From positions 4,578,001 through 4,642,000 of the forward strand of contig NZ_JAEKEL010000001.1 of the NCBI RefSeq assembly GCF_016651105.1: 64,000 bases of DNA. The letters run 5' to 3'. The notes under the pieces are model-generated. The model saw only the letters and a program-made list of their open reading frames with translations, was not told the DNA's origin and did not search any database. This DNA is from Pseudomonas sp. TH15 (GTDB lineage Bacteria > Pseudomonadota > Gammaproteobacteria > Pseudomonadales > Pseudomonadaceae). Positions within the stretch are counted from its first letter, which is position 1; the number at the start of each line of letters is the position of its first letter. Positions 17,041 to 25,462 of this stretch are shown here, piece after piece. The position numbers were made by a program, and so were the translations under genes.

Positions 17041-18093
17041 TTAACCCTCCACCGGCCAGGCCGGCTGCTGTTGGGTGATGCAGTGCACCCCGCCGCCGCC
17101 ATGGGCCAGGTGATTGATCCGTACCGGCACCACCTCGCGGCCCGGGAAGGCCTGAGCCAGCACTTCGGCCGCCGCGTTGTCGGCATCAATGCCATAGGCC
17201 GGCATGATGATCGCGTCGTTGGCGATGTAGAAATTGGTGTACGAAGCGCAGAACACTTCAGCCTCGGTGTCCACGGCGTCGGTGGCTTCATACAGCTCGA
17301 TCAGCTCGAATTTTCGGCCTAGGGCATCGGTGGCCAGCTCCAGTGCACGACGGTTCTCACGGGCGACTTCGGCATACACCGAATGCTTGTCGTGGGTGGC
17401 GTCCACCAGCAACACGCCAGGGCGGGCGAAGGCACAGACGCCATCGACGTGGCCGTCGGTCATATCACCGGTCACGTAATCCGGATCGCCCGGCAGCCAG
17501 ATGGTTTTCTTCACGCCCAACAGACGGGTGAAGATCTCTTCCATTTCCGCTTTGCTGGTGTCCGGGTTGCGATTGGCGTTGAGCAAGACCGATTCAGTGG
17601 TGATCAGCGTGCCCTCGCCATCGACATGAATGGCCCCGCCTTCGTTACTCAACGGTGTGCCAAAGCACGACACGCCCAAGTGATTGAGTGCACGGCGGGC
17701 CAAACCTTCGTCGAGGTCGTGCGCCGACTTGCCGCCCCACGCATTGAAGCGCCAGCTCACCCCGGCCAGACCTTGCTGCGGATGGCAGACGAAGCTTGGG
17801 CCGGAATCGCGGCACCAACTGTCGTTCACCGCTAAAACGATGAACTCAATGTTGGCGCCGCACAGTGTTTTGGCACTGGCAACCGCCGACGGGTCGACGA
17901 CCATTTTCACCGGTTCGAAACGCGCAATGGCGTTGGCCACCCGGGCGAAATCCTCTTGCACCAGCGGCAAGGTAACGCCCCAACTCGATTCCCAAAGGGT
18001 TTTGTTATGAGGCCACACCATCCAGGTCGCGGCGTGCTTGACCCACTCGGCCGGCATCACCCAAACACTGTTTTGAATTTGATTCTGCTGCAT
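17041..18093 (-). CDS. aguA: Agmatine deiminase
   Basis: A 350-residue cytosolic agmatine deiminase with DSWCRDSGPSFV, NEGGAIHVDGEGTLITTES, TDGHVDGVCAFARPG and the catalytic GGGGVHCITQQQPAWP. It converts agmatine to N-carbamoylputrescine plus ammonia, feeding AguB. The ATG at 18093 (MQQNQ) is preferred over 18105 because GGGGAG lies 5 bases before it. It is the first gene of the minus-strand operon and is divergent from a LysR gene at 18242, with about 150 bp of shared promoter region. Confidence 0.93.
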   Translation of the reverse strand: MQQNQIQNSVWVMPAEWVKHAATWMVWPHNKTLWESSWGVTLPLVQEDFARVANAIARFEPVKMVVDPSAVASAKTLCGANIEFIVLAVNDSWCRDSGPSFVCHPQQGLAGVSWRFNAWGGKSAHDLDEGLARRALNHLGVSCFGTPLSNEGGAIHVDGEGTLITTESVLLNANRNPDTSKAEMEEIFTRLLGVKKTIWLPGDPDYVTGDMTDGHVDGVCAFARPGVLLVDATHDKHSVYAEVARENRRALELATDALGRKFELIELYEATDAVDTEAEVFCASYTNFYIANDAIIMPAYGIDADNAAAEVLAQAFPGREVVPVRINHLAHGGGGVHCITQQQPAWPVEG

Positions 18094-18241
18094 GACACTC
18101 CCCATGATAAAAAGCCCTTTGAGTTAAGCCATTGTGTTCAATGAAAACGACCTTGATCGGCTTGCCATGCATGCTACGGTGGGTAAAACAGGCGAACAAA
18201 CGATGGATTTAGCAGAAAAGTGATTAGAGGAACTTATCAGC

Positions 18242-19102
18242 ATGCTCAAGCACTGGCCCCCGCTCAGCACCCTTCGCGGCTTTGAAGCCGCCGCCCGACT
18301 GGGCAGTTTTCACAAGGCGGCCACCGAGCTGAACCTGACCCAATCGGCGATCAGCCAGCAGATCCGCAGCCTTGAGGCGTACCTTGAGCAACCGTTGTTT
18401 TTCCGCAGCGGACGCAGCGTCAGCCTGACCGATGCCGGTCACGATTTGCTCAGCACCACCCAGGCGTTGTTGCAGCAACTGGCCGTTGGTATTCGCCGTC
18501 TCGGGCAGTACCAGAAACCCAATCAACTGGTGCTCAACACCACGCCAGCGTTCGCCCGTCATTGGCTGCTACCGCGCCTGGGGGATTTTCCCCGTCAGCA
18601 CCCGGAGGTTGATCTGTGGATTTACAGCACCGATGAAGTCCCGGACATGACCACCCAGACCATCGACCTCGCAGTGCGCGATGACATCAGCTCCCAAGCA
18701 GAGTGCAGCTTCAAGGTGCTGCACGCCGACCGCCTCTACCCGGTGTGTCACCCGAGCGTGTTGGCGCTGCCACGGGAACAGCGCGCAACCCTGCACGGCG
18801 AGCGGGAGATGGATTGGAGTCATTGGGCGGTGGAAGCCGGAATCGATGTCGGCCAACAGGATCAGGGCTTGAATTTCTCCGATCCCGGGTTGCTGCTAGA
18901 CGCCGCCAGCGCCGGGCTTGGCATCGCCCTGGTCAGTCGACTGCTCAGCCGTCAGGCGCGGGCTGAGGGCCTGTTGCAGCCGCTGGTCGAGGACACTATC
19001 CGCGGGCCGAACTGGGCGCTGCTGACCCATCGCGACAGTGAGCATGATCCAATGGCACGCCGTTTCAGCGAGTGGTTGCTCAGTAACCTGAGCGATCAAT
19101 AA
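18242..19102 (+). CDS. LysR family transcriptional regulator, GcvA type
   Basis: A 286-residue LysR regulator with the GcvA-like opening LPPLSTLRGFEAAAR-type (here WPPLSTLRGFEAAARLGSF), HKAATELNLTQSAISQQI as the recognition helix, and a complete effector-binding domain (LYPVCHPSVLALPRE, GLGIALVSRLLSRQ). It is divergent from aguA, so control of the agmatine operon is the natural hypothesis. Its 3' end overlaps the convergent LysR gene by 23 bases. Confidence 0.9.
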   Translation: MLKHWPPLSTLRGFEAAARLGSFHKAATELNLTQSAISQQIRSLEAYLEQPLFFRSGRSVSLTDAGHDLLSTTQALLQQLAVGIRRLGQYQKPNQLVLNTTPAFARHWLLPRLGDFPRQHPEVDLWIYSTDEVPDMTTQTIDLAVRDDISSQAECSFKVLHADRLYPVCHPSVLALPREQRATLHGEREMDWSHWAVEAGIDVGQQDQGLNFSDPGLLLDAASAGLGIALVSRLLSRQARAEGLLQPLVEDTIRGPNWALLTHRDSEHDPMARRFSEWLLSNLSDQ

Positions 19103-20006
19103 CCGGAGCGTGCTGCGCCATGACCTCGACAATCCAGTCAATGAACACGCGCAGTTTGAGGCTGACATGGCGGTTCGGCGGGTACGCCACGTAAAGTGGC
19201 ATCGGATCGAGTTGCCAGTCTTCGAACAGCGGGACCAGTTCGCCCTGAGCCTGGTGAACGGCTGACATGTACTTGGGCAGCCACAGCACGCCCATACCGG
19301 CCAGCCCTGCCGCGAGGTAAGCATTACCATCGTCGACCGCCAACACATGGCGACCTTTGATGTGCAGGTTTTCGCCGGCGCGGTGCAAGGCGTACGGCAC
19401 GGGTTTGCCGGTGCGAGCCCAGAGGAAACCGACGACGCGGTGATGGGAGTCTTCCAGTTCTCGGGGATGCGCCGGCGTGCCCTCGCGAGCCAGGTAAGCC
19501 GGTGCAGCAAACACACCCAACTGAAGGTCGGCGACCTTGCGTGCCATCAACGACTGATCCAGCAACTCGCCGCCACGCACCACGCAATCGACGTTCTCAT
19601 CGATGATATCGACGATGCGATCGCTGACGCCCATGTCGATCTGAATGTGCGGATAACGCACGTGAAATTCGGGCAATGCGGGGATCAGGATCAACCGCGC
19701 CAGCGGGCTCGGTACGTCAACGCGCAGTCGACCGCTGGGCAACGCCGCCGCGCCGGGCAGGCTGGTTTCGGCATCGTCGAGGTCGGCCAGTAATCGGATC
19801 ACCCGTTGGTAATAGGCCGCGCCATCGGCGGTGACATTGACCTTGCGCGTGGTGCGGTTGAGCAATTTGACTCGCAGCCGCGCTTCCAACTGCTGAACCA
19901 ACTGGGTCACGGTGGTCTTGCTCATGTGCAAGGTTTCGGCGGCTTTGGTGAAACTCCCCGCCTCGACCACCCGCGCAAAAGCCTGCATTGCATCGAAACG
20001 ATCCAC
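19080..20006 (-). CDS. LysR family transcriptional regulator
   Basis: A 308-residue LysR regulator of the CrgA/DmlR-like class (DRFDAMQAFARVVEAGSFTKAAETL, HMSKTTVTQLVQQLE, VKLLNRTTRKVNVT). It starts with GTG at 20006. It is divergent from the RidA-family gene at 20122 (116 bp gap), which is its likely target. The short intergenic region probably carries the operator. Confidence 0.9.
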   Translation of the reverse strand: MDRFDAMQAFARVVEAGSFTKAAETLHMSKTTVTQLVQQLEARLRVKLLNRTTRKVNVTADGAAYYQRVIRLLADLDDAETSLPGAAALPSGRLRVDVPSPLARLILIPALPEFHVRYPHIQIDMGVSDRIVDIIDENVDCVVRGGELLDQSLMARKVADLQLGVFAAPAYLAREGTPAHPRELEDSHHRVVGFLWARTGKPVPYALHRAGENLHIKGRHVLAVDDGNAYLAAGLAGMGVLWLPKYMSAVHQAQGELVPLFEDWQLDPMPLYVAYPPNRHVSLKLRVFIDWIVEVMAQHAPVIDRSGY

Positions 20007-20121
20007 ACTCGCCCCTTGATTGTTTGGTTTTTACAAACAGTGAACGCCAAGCTTGCGCGTTTATCGCCCGATTGCAAATACCTAAAGTGGCCTCATCAAC
20101 TCAAATGATGGAGGCACCCCC

Positions 20122-20523
20122 ATGACTCAGCGCGATGTTGTTTTCCCACCGGCCCGGCGAGCGCTTTACGAGCGTCATCGCTACTCGCCCGCGGTACGTT
20201 CGAATGGCTTTCTTTTCGTTTCGGGGCAAGTCGGCAGCACCGAGGACGGCTCACCCGAGCCCGATCTGCCAACCCAGGTCCGGCGAGCCTTCAGCAACCT
20301 GAATGCGATCCTCGACGAAGCTGGCTGCAGCTTCGACGACGTGGTCGATGTGACCGTGTTCATTGTCGATCCGCAATCGAAGTTCGAAACCATCTGGAAT
20401 ATCGTGCTGACGGAGTTCTGGGGCGATGCGCCGCATCCGACCGCGACCGCTGTGGGCGTGACCTGGCTGTATGGCTTTGATGTCGAGATCAAGGTGATCG
20501 CCAAGCTTCCTGAAGCTGCCTGA
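20122..20523 (+). CDS. RidA family protein
   Basis: A 133-residue YjgF/YER057c/UK114 family protein (YSPAVRSNGFLFVSGQVGS, RRAFSNLNAILDEAGCSFDDVVDVTVFIVD, HPTATAVGVTWLYGFDVEIKVIAKLPEA). The canonical catalytic Arg region reads TAVGVTWLYGFD, so it is probably a divergent RidA subgroup rather than a classical imine deaminase. GGAGG lies 9 bases before the ATG. It is divergent from a LysR gene and followed by an XRE-type gene. Confidence 0.9.
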   Translation: MTQRDVVFPPARRALYERHRYSPAVRSNGFLFVSGQVGSTEDGSPEPDLPTQVRRAFSNLNAILDEAGCSFDDVVDVTVFIVDPQSKFETIWNIVLTEFWGDAPHPTATAVGVTWLYGFDVEIKVIAKLPEAA

Positions 20524-20596
20524 TCGTCAGGTCGATTTGCAGCGCGGGCCGGCAGTCTTCAAAGTGTTGGCCCTTCAATCTCTCTCGACATCCCTC

Positions 20597-21154
20597 ATGG
20601 CTGATCCATTGCTCAAACCCGCTCTACCCGGCATAGCCCTGCGTCGTTGGCGCTTGTTGCATCGAGTGAAGCAAAGCCACGCTGGCGAGATGTTCAACGT
20701 CACCCAATCGACCATTTCCCGTTGGGAAGCCGGTGTTCAGGCGATTGACCCGGTAGCGTATCGACAGCTGGAGCAACTGCTCGCCGCCCGTCTCGATACA
20801 GCCGCCGATCAAGCCCTCGCCCGGCTGGTGAGCGAAAGCACACGACCGGTGCATTTGGTCTGCGACCTGACCCACCGTTTGCTGGCCTGCTCTGCGGCCC
20901 GTGCCGCGCAATTCGCCAGTCCGTTGAGCCAATTGCTCGGGCGATCACTGTGGCGCTTCGCGACCGCGGAAATTGCCCGCAATGAACGGGCGCTCGACAC
21001 ACTGGGCTGGCGTGAACTCCAGGTAGCGCCGGCGCTGGAATTTGTCACCGGCAGCAACGACTCCGACCTCGTACCGATCCGCCAGAGCCTGTGCCGCTGG
21101 ACACGTATTCCACTGTCCGACGGTACATTTGCGCGGCTGGTCGAGACGCTCTGA
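20597..21154 (+). CDS. XRE family helix-turn-helix protein
   Basis: A 185-residue protein. An N-terminal Cro/C1-type HTH (LRRWRLLHRVKQSHAGEMFNVTQSTISRWEAG) is followed by about 110 residues resembling a small PAS-like sensory domain (VHLVCDLTHRLLACSAARAAQF). The ATG at 20597 follows a ribosome-binding region and starts the domain; the frame itself is open to 20537. Its operon partners and ligand are unknown. Confidence 0.75.
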   Translation: MADPLLKPALPGIALRRWRLLHRVKQSHAGEMFNVTQSTISRWEAGVQAIDPVAYRQLEQLLAARLDTAADQALARLVSESTRPVHLVCDLTHRLLACSAARAAQFASPLSQLLGRSLWRFATAEIARNERALDTLGWRELQVAPALEFVTGSNDSDLVPIRQSLCRWTRIPLSDGTFARLVETL

Positions 21155-21229
21155 ACGCATACTTTATGCGTGGACGCTCAAGGGAATCGGCTCTAGGCTT
21201 GTGACTCTGTTCCACCACCGGGTAAGTGT

Positions 21230-21814
21230 ATGGACCTCGAAAAAATCAGCCGACGCCTTGAATTCCTCCGTGAAGCAGAAAAGCTCAAGGACGTCCTGAG
21301 GAGTGCGCACACCTCTGGCGGCCGCACCGAAAGCACTGCCGAACACAGCTGGCGCCTATGCCTGATGGCAATTGTCTTTGCCGATGAGCTGGCCGGGCTC
21401 GACCTGCTGAAAGTTCTCAAGATGTGCGTGATTCACGACTTGGGCGAAGCTATCAATGGCGACATCCCGGCAGTCGTTCAGGACGCATTTCCCGACAAAA
21501 GCGAACAAGAGCGCATCGACCTTCTGCTGCTGACCGGCTCGCTCGATGATGCCCTGAGAAGCGAAATTCTCGCATTGTGGGACGACTACGAAAACGCCCG
21601 TTCTGCCGAGGCCAAAGCGGTCAAGGCACTGGACAAGCTGGAGACCCTGCTGCAACACACTCAGGGCTTGAACCCGGTGGATTTCGACTACCACTTCAAT
21701 CTGACTTACGGTAAAAAACACACCAGTGCCGAACCGATCTTCGCAGCGCTGCGAGCGCTTATCGACCTTGATACCCAGGAAAGAATCGACTTGAGCATGA
21801 CTGACCGTTCGTAA
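21230..21814 (+). CDS. HD domain-containing protein (HDDC2/YfbR-like)
   Basis: A 194-residue metal-dependent phosphohydrolase. The metal ligands are visible in order: the His of STAEHSWR, the adjacent His-Asp pair in VIHDLGEAINGD, and the distal Asp in ALDKLETLLQH. This pattern matches the HDDC2/5'-deoxynucleotidase branch (EAINGDIP motif), which dephosphorylates nucleoside monophosphates. The exact substrate is not predictable. Confidence 0.85.
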   Translation: MDLEKISRRLEFLREAEKLKDVLRSAHTSGGRTESTAEHSWRLCLMAIVFADELAGLDLLKVLKMCVIHDLGEAINGDIPAVVQDAFPDKSEQERIDLLLLTGSLDDALRSEILALWDDYENARSAEAKAVKALDKLETLLQHTQGLNPVDFDYHFNLTYGKKHTSAEPIFAALRALIDLDTQERIDLSMTDRS

Positions 21815-21901
21815 ATATTCGGATACACCCACTCGTTTGCCATTTCTGCGGTCGTTTGTTTGCATGCTCGCCCATCAGCAATCTGATCAGGGAGACGATC
21901 A

Positions 21902-22060
21902 ATGAAGATTTTGGTGGTGGGTGCCAGCAAAGGCTTGGGCAGAGCTTTTATCAAAGGCTTGGGCAACGCTGGAGACACATTGACGGGCGTTTCTCGCACA
22001 CGCCCGAACGATTTCCCTCCCAGCCATACTCGACGAGCGCTTTTAACCGCGCACACCTGA
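21902..22060 (+). pseudogene. N-terminal remnant of an SDR gene
   Basis: The frame from ATG 21902 encodes MKILVVGASKGLGRAFIKGL and then ...GDTLTGVSRTRPNDFPP before it loses similarity and stops after 52 codons. GASKGLGRA is the cofactor-binding loop of a short-chain dehydrogenase, and VSRTRP fits the next strand of a Rossmann fold. The rest of the enzyme is absent, because the phosphonate transporter gene begins about 100 bp later. This looks like a true truncation, not a frameshift: no frame downstream continues the fold. Confidence 0.7.
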
Positions 22061-22174
22061 TGGCGCTGGCCTTTGCACGCATGAGTACGTATAAACTCGC
22101 CGATTCGTCTACCCTCACGTAGCGCCCTTTTTCAGCTCTTCACCTATTTTCACGCCGATGAAATGGAGATTTCT

Positions 22175-23038
22175 ATGCTCAAGCGAACCCTGGCACTGAC
22201 CGCCGGCCTGGCCCTGTCCTTTTCTGCGCTGGCGGCACAGGCCGCCGATGTATTGCGGGTCAGCGCGATTCCCGATGAAGCGCCGACCGAACTGCTGCGC
22301 AAGTTCGAACCGCTGGGTGCCTATCTGGAACAGCAATTGGGCATGAAGGTGCAGTTTGTGCCGGTGGCCGATTACCCGGCAGTGGTTGAAGCGCTGGCGA
22401 CCGATCGCCTGGACATGGCCTGGCTCGGCGGCTTCACGTTTGTGCAGGCACGCTTGAAGACCGATGCCACGACGCCGGTGATCCCGCTGGTGCAGCGTGA
22501 ACAGGATGCGCAGTTCACCAGCAAATTCATCACCGCCGACCCGAATGTGCATAGCCTCGCCGATCTGAAAGGCAAGACCTTCGCCTTCGGCTCCGTGTCG
22601 TCGACTTCGGGCAGCCTGATGCCGCGCTATTTCATGCTGAAAAACGACGGCATCAAGCCTGAAGCCTATTTCAGCCGCGTCGCCTACTCCGGCGCCCATG
22701 ACGCCACCGTGGCCTGGGTGCAGGCCGGCAAGGTCGATGCCGGTGTACTCAACGCCAGTGTCTGGCAGAAACTGGTCGATGCCGGCAAAGTCGACACTAC
22801 CAAGGTCAAAGTCTTCGCCACCACCCCGACCTACTTCGATTACAACTGGACAGTGCGCGGCACGCTCGATCCGGCGCTGGCGGCGAAGATCAAGAAAGCC
22901 TTCCTCGATCTCGACCCGGCCAACCCTGAGCAGAAGAAGATCCTCGACCTGCAAGCGGCCAGCCGCTTCATCGACACCAAGCCTGAGAACTACAAGGGCA
23001 TCGAGGAAGCCGCCCGCGCCGCCGACCTGCTGAAATGA
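22175..23038 (+). CDS. Phosphonate/phosphite ABC transporter substrate-binding protein
   Basis: A 287-residue periplasmic protein. A signal peptide (LALSFSALAAQAADVLRV) is followed by a PhnD/PtxB-type binding domain: SAIPDEAPTELLRKFEPLGAYLE, AWLGGFTFVQAR, FGSVSSTSGSLMPRYFM and YSGAHDATVAWVQAGKVDAG. The start at ATG 22175 is preferred over 22163, because GGAG lies 7 bases before it. It is the first gene of an operon with an ATPase and two permeases, overlapping the next gene by 4 bases. The likely cargo is a phosphonate or phosphite. Confidence 0.9.
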   Translation: MLKRTLALTAGLALSFSALAAQAADVLRVSAIPDEAPTELLRKFEPLGAYLEQQLGMKVQFVPVADYPAVVEALATDRLDMAWLGGFTFVQARLKTDATTPVIPLVQREQDAQFTSKFITADPNVHSLADLKGKTFAFGSVSSTSGSLMPRYFMLKNDGIKPEAYFSRVAYSGAHDATVAWVQAGKVDAGVLNASVWQKLVDAGKVDTTKVKVFATTPTYFDYNWTVRGTLDPALAAKIKKAFLDLDPANPEQKKILDLQAASRFIDTKPENYKGIEEAARAADLLK

Positions 23039-23832
23039 CCCTACGCCTCAACCAGGGCAGCCTGCGCCACGCCAATGGAGTCGACGCCCTGCGCGGCGTC
23101 GACTTACAGATTGGCGCTGGCGAACAGGTCGCCATCATCGGCCCGTCCGGGGCCGGCAAATCGAGTCTGCTCAACCTGCTGGCCACGGCCCTGCGGCCCA
23201 GCAGCGGTGAGATCGAAGTGCTGGGTGAGCGCGCCTGGCACTTGTCCGCGCGTCAACGGCAACGTCTGCGTGCCCGAATCGGTCTGGTGCATCAGGCACC
23301 ACCGCTGCCGCCGCGCCAGCGCGTGGTCACCGCTGTGCTGGCCGGGAAACTGGGCCAGTGGAGTCTGGGCAAAAGCCTGCTGAATCTGTTGCATCCGCTC
23401 GACGTATCGGGCGCACGCGCGGCATTGGCGCGGCTGGATCTGGGCGACAAACTGTTCGCCCATTGCCAGCAATTGTCCGGCGGCCAGTTGCAGCGTGTGG
23501 GCATCGCCCGCGTGTTGTATCAGGCACCGGAAATTCTGTTGGCCGACGAACCGGTGTCGGCGATGGACCCGGTCATGGCCGCGCACACACTGTCGATCCT
23601 GTCGCGCCATGCGCGCGAGCACAACGTCACGCTGGTGGCGAGCCTGCACGCGGTGGATCTGGCGCTGTCGCACTTCCCGCGCATCATCGGTTTGCGTGAT
23701 GGGCAGATTCTGTTCGACAGCCCGTCCGATCACGTCAGCCCCGAGATGCTCGATGCGCTGTACGCCAACGAAAAACTGCAATCGCCGACCGCTGCGGTGG
23801 CCCCTTTGACTGTGCAGATTCCACGATGCTGA
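23035..23832 (+). CDS. Phosphonate ABC transporter ATP-binding protein (PhnC-like)
   Basis: A 265-residue ABC ATPase with Walker A GPSGAGKSS near residue 40, the signature LSGGQLQRVGIAR, Walker B ILLADEPVSAMD, and the switch His in VASLHAVDLAL. The segment QAPPLPPRQRVVTAVLAGKLG is typical of the PhnC branch. It overlaps the binding-protein gene (ATGA) and the first permease gene (7 bases), indicating tight translational coupling. Confidence 0.92.
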   Translation: MTLRLNQGSLRHANGVDALRGVDLQIGAGEQVAIIGPSGAGKSSLLNLLATALRPSSGEIEVLGERAWHLSARQRQRLRARIGLVHQAPPLPPRQRVVTAVLAGKLGQWSLGKSLLNLLHPLDVSGARAALARLDLGDKLFAHCQQLSGGQLQRVGIARVLYQAPEILLADEPVSAMDPVMAAHTLSILSRHAREHNVTLVASLHAVDLALSHFPRIIGLRDGQILFDSPSDHVSPEMLDALYANEKLQSPTAAVAPLTVQIPRC

Positions 23833-24650
23833 AGGCTGATTCACGGGATCCGGCCGCATGGCCAAGATTACTGCTGACGTTGTTGGCGATTGCTTTGCTG
23901 GTGCCGGGCATCCAGCTCAGCGAACTGAACCTGGGCGTGCTGCTGCCCGACAGCCAGAACGAAATGGGCCGTTTTGTCGCGCAATTCTGGCCACCGGCGC
24001 ACGACGAAGCCTTTCTCCAGTTACTGCTCAAAGCCACCCTGCAGACCCTGGCCATCGCCACGGCCGGCATGGCGTTGGCGCTGTTGTTGGCGATACCGGC
24101 CAGCCTGATTGCCAGTCGAGCGCTTTCGCTGTCCGCGGCGTCCAGGGGCGGCGTGCCCAGTCGATTGGGCCGTCTGCTGCGCTGGCCGGTGCGCGGTTTG
24201 CTGATCTTTCTGCGCAGCGTGCCGGAAATCGTCTGGGCGCTGTTGTTTGTGCGTGCCGTTGGCCTTGGCCCGGCTGCGGGTGTGCTGGCCATCGCGATCA
24301 CCTACAGCGGCATGCTCGGTAAGGTCTACGCGGAGACTTTCGAGTCGACTAATCAGCGCCCGGCGCACGCATTGCTGCAGGCCGGCAGTGGTCGGCTGGC
24401 GGCGTTTGCTTACGGCACGCTGCCCAATGTCGCGGCAGAACTGCTGTCGTACACGGTCTATCGCTGGGAATGCGCGATTCGTGCTTCGGTGGTGATGGGT
24501 TTTGTCGGTGCCGGTGGGCTCGGCCAGCAGATTGACCTGTCGATCCGTATGTTCGCTGGCGGTGAAGTCGCCAGTATTCTGTTGGCCTTTCTGATTCTGG
24601 TCTTGGGCGCCGATCAACTCAGCCGTTTGCTGCGCTGGAGGCTGACATGA
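23826..24650 (+). CDS. Phosphonate ABC transporter permease (PhnE-like, first)
   Basis: A 274-residue inner-membrane permease with about six transmembrane segments. The PhnE-type EAA loop region reads YAETFESTNQRPAHALLQAGSGRLAAFAYGTLP. It has the conserved RSVPEIVWALLFV and VVMGFVGAGGLGQQID blocks. It overlaps the next permease gene by 4 bases. The two permeases are homologous and probably form a heterodimer. Confidence 0.9.
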   Translation: MLKADSRDPAAWPRLLLTLLAIALLVPGIQLSELNLGVLLPDSQNEMGRFVAQFWPPAHDEAFLQLLLKATLQTLAIATAGMALALLLAIPASLIASRALSLSAASRGGVPSRLGRLLRWPVRGLLIFLRSVPEIVWALLFVRAVGLGPAAGVLAIAITYSGMLGKVYAETFESTNQRPAHALLQAGSGRLAAFAYGTLPNVAAELLSYTVYRWECAIRASVVMGFVGAGGLGQQIDLSIRMFAGGEVASILLAFLILVLGADQLSRLLRWRLT

Positions 24651-25414
24651 ATCGCCTGATCAACCTGCTGCTGATCGCCGCCATTGGCGTGGCCGTCATC
24701 GCGTCCTTCAGCTATCTGGGGCTGGACCTCGGTGAGCTGGGCAGCGCCACCAGCCTGAAACAGATGAGCGCGTATGTGCAGCGTTTTCTCAGCCCGGACT
24801 TGAGCGCCGATTACCTGAAAGCGATCTTCCATGGTTCGATGGAAACGCTGGCCATGTCGGCCCTCGGCACACTGCTCGCGGCGGGATTCGGCATCGTCAT
24901 TGCCCTGCCTGCCGCCGGGCGTTTCGGCTGGCCACTGCAAAGCCTCGCGCGGCTGCTGCTCAATGGTCTGCGGGCGATTCCGGAACTGGTCTGGGCGGCG
25001 CTGATGGTGCTCGCCGCCGGGCTCGGCCCGAATGCCGGCACCCTCGCCCTCGCCCTGCACACCACAGGCGTACTTGGGCGTTTGTTCGCCGAAGCACTGG
25101 AAAACACCCCGCCACAACCGGCCGAAGCCATTCGCTTGCAGGGTGGCAATCCGGTTCTCGCCTTCTGCTACGGCACCCTGCCGAACCTTGCGCCGCAATT
25201 GCTCGCTTACATTCTGTATCGCTGGGAAAACAACATCCGCATGGCCAGCGTGCTCGGTTTTGTCGGCGCTGGCGGCTTGGGGCAAATGTTGTATGTGAGC
25301 CTGAGCCTGTTTCAGGAAGCCCAGGCCAGCACAGTGATCCTGGCGATGCTGGTGCTGGTGTTCGTGGTTGACTGGTTGAGTGCGTGGAGCCGCCAGCGCT
25401 GGGTTAAAGCGTAG
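24647..25414 (+). CDS. Phosphonate ABC transporter permease (PhnE-like, second)
   Basis: A 255-residue permease paralogous to the preceding one. It shares LRAIPELVWAALMVLAAGLGP, LFAEALENTPPQPAEAIRLQGG and SVLGFVGAGGLGQMLYV. It begins with an N-terminal membrane helix and has about six segments. It is the last gene of the transporter operon; a (TCAGT)n repeat follows its stop by 10 bases. No phosphonate-cleaving (phnJ, phnX) or phosphite-oxidising (ptxD) gene is adjacent. Confidence 0.9.
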   Translation: MNRLINLLLIAAIGVAVIASFSYLGLDLGELGSATSLKQMSAYVQRFLSPDLSADYLKAIFHGSMETLAMSALGTLLAAGFGIVIALPAAGRFGWPLQSLARLLLNGLRAIPELVWAALMVLAAGLGPNAGTLALALHTTGVLGRLFAEALENTPPQPAEAIRLQGGNPVLAFCYGTLPNLAPQLLAYILYRWENNIRMASVLGFVGAGGLGQMLYVSLSLFQEAQASTVILAMLVLVFVVDWLSAWSRQRWVKA

Positions 25415-25423
25415 GCGGCCCGG

Positions 25424-25462
25424 TCAGTTCAGTTCAGTTCAGTTCAGTTCAGTTCAGTTCAG
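25424..25462. repeat. Pentanucleotide tandem repeat (TCAGT), about 7.8 copies
   Basis: Seven perfect TCAGT units (25424-25458) are followed by TCAG. The array lies between two convergent operons and includes the TGA stop codon of the minus-strand gene that ends at 25454. Copy-number change on the distal side would not alter the protein, because the stop is in the first units read. Confidence 0.95.

Noticed and set aside
25424..25462. Repeat as a phase-variable coding switch
   Set aside because: The stop codon of the large propeller gene lies in the first repeat units read, so copy number on the far side cannot change its frame.
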